The notes below the pieces were generated by a model. It was not told the origin of the DNA and did not search any database. It saw nothing but the letters and a program-made list of their open reading frames with translations. Position numbers and translations under genes: made by a program. Positions 5,766 through 5,855 of a stretch of DNA of 5,855 nucleotides are shown piece after piece. The stretch covers positions 1 to 5,855 of the forward strand of contig JAKZRT010000029.1 in assembly GCA_047518005.1 (NCBI GenBank). The letters are read 5' to 3'. Every line of letters starts with the position of its first letter. The first letter of the stretch is position 1. Source of the stretch: JAKZRT01 sp047518005 (GTDB lineage: Bacteria > Pseudomonadota > Alphaproteobacteria > Rhodobacterales > Rhodobacteraceae).

Positions 5766-5791
5766 GTAAGCGTCCGGTGTGCCCCGCCTAA
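5738..5791 (+). pseudogene. Truncated transposase start, interrupted after nine codons
   Basis: An ATG at 5738 with an excellent ribosome binding site reads MRRTEQVQG, then crosses into the IS66-type end and reads RKRPVCPA to a stop at 5789-5791. The strong initiation signal with an immediate stop inside another element's inverted repeat is what an insertion into a gene's 5' end leaves. The rest of the gene would be found on the far side of the IS66-type element if this was a simple insertion. Confidence 0.4.
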
Positions 5792-5802
5792 CGGCGCAGA
5801 TT

Positions 5803-5831
5803 TTGATGGGTTAGTGTCCACCATTGATAGT
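5803..5831 (+). promoter_or_regulatory. Sigma-70-like promoter of the IS66-type element
   Basis: TTGATG (5803-5808), a 17-base spacer and GATAGT (5826-5831) each match the consensus at 4 of 6 positions. The -10 box falls in the loop and right arm of the palindrome at 5813-5838. Confidence 0.3.
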
Positions 5832-5838
5832 GGACACT
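5813..5838. repeat. Perfect 9-bp inverted repeat ahead of the first gene of the element
   Basis: AGTGTCCAC and GTGGACACT are perfectly complementary and separated by 8 bases (cattgata). The repeat overlaps the candidate -10 box and ends 12 bases before the ATG at 5851, so it could be an operator or an RNA hairpin limiting transposase expression. Confidence 0.7.
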
Positions 5839-5850
5839 TAGGGGCACTCT

Positions 5851-5855
5851 ATGGC
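5851..5855 (+). CDS. Start of the first gene of the IS66-type element (Met-Ala only)
   Basis: ATGGC at the window edge follows TAGGGGC (5839-5845), a ribosome binding site at good spacing. In IS66 elements the first gene is tnpA, a small helix-turn-helix protein needed for transposition. Only two codons are partly visible, so identity is inferred from position alone. Confidence 0.35.

Larger units (their letters stand above)
5766..5855 (+). mobile_element. Left end of an IS66-type insertion sequence (partial)
   Basis: Begins GTAAGCGTCCGGTGTGCCCC at 5766, sharing its first 13 bases with the inverted repeat read from 137 on the other strand. It contains a promoter-like and palindromic region and a gene start at 5851, then leaves the window. 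The orientation matches the element at 1-137. The 8 bases outside it, acagggac (5758-5765), are the candidate target duplication. Confidence 0.6.

Noticed and set aside
5695..5855. Third plus-strand frame open through the right edge
   Set aside because: It has no start signal and its translation runs through the inverted repeat and palindrome, so it is chance openness.
1..5855. tRNA, rRNA, CRISPR array or replication origin
   Set aside because: No cloverleaf, rRNA-like stretch, regularly spaced repeats or iterons were seen.

Overview
The window looks like DNA from an alphaproteobacterium, most likely of the Rhodobacterales type. This is an inference from the GC-rich coding, the ExoY-like sugar transferase ending in RCTGY, and the kinds of insertion sequence present. 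Its core is a leftward (minus-strand) exopolysaccharide (EPS) export cluster of four genes, framed on both sides by insertion-sequence ends.

Layout from left to right. Positions 1-137 are the right-hand end of an IS66-type element: the C-terminus of a passenger-like gene (2-115, plus) and a terminal inverted repeat ending at 137. Then come an outer-membrane beta-barrel gene (189 to about 1523, minus), a short polysaccharide export (OPX/Wza-like) gene (1549-2154, minus), a large TPR lipoprotein gene (2252-4691, minus) split by a frameshift at a GC-dinucleotide tract near 3592-3601, a probable terminator or attenuator hairpin (4775-4807), and an initiating sugar-phosphate transferase (4819-5505, minus). 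Positions 5506-5672 are the leader of the operon. From about 5673 there is a remnant of another insertion sequence, with the first codons of a transposase at 5738. It is cut at 5765/5766 by the left end of an IS66-type element that runs off the window and whose first gene begins at 5851.

In transcription order (right to left) the genes make a coherent pathway. The transferase would load the first sugar-phosphate onto undecaprenyl phosphate at the inner membrane. The TPR lipoprotein would scaffold assembly in the periplasm. The OPX protein would form the periplasmic conduit, and the beta-barrel would form the outer-membrane pore. No polymerase, flippase, glycosyltransferase, co-polymerase or exosortase lies in the window.

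Three things deserve attention. The TPR gene is broken by what looks like loss of one GC unit. The beta-barrel gene has ATA where its start codon would be expected. The EPS genes lie between two IS66-type ends in the same orientation, one of them inserted in an older transposase gene. Together these suggest a mobile EPS block that is decaying or switched off, though sequencing error could explain the two small lesions.
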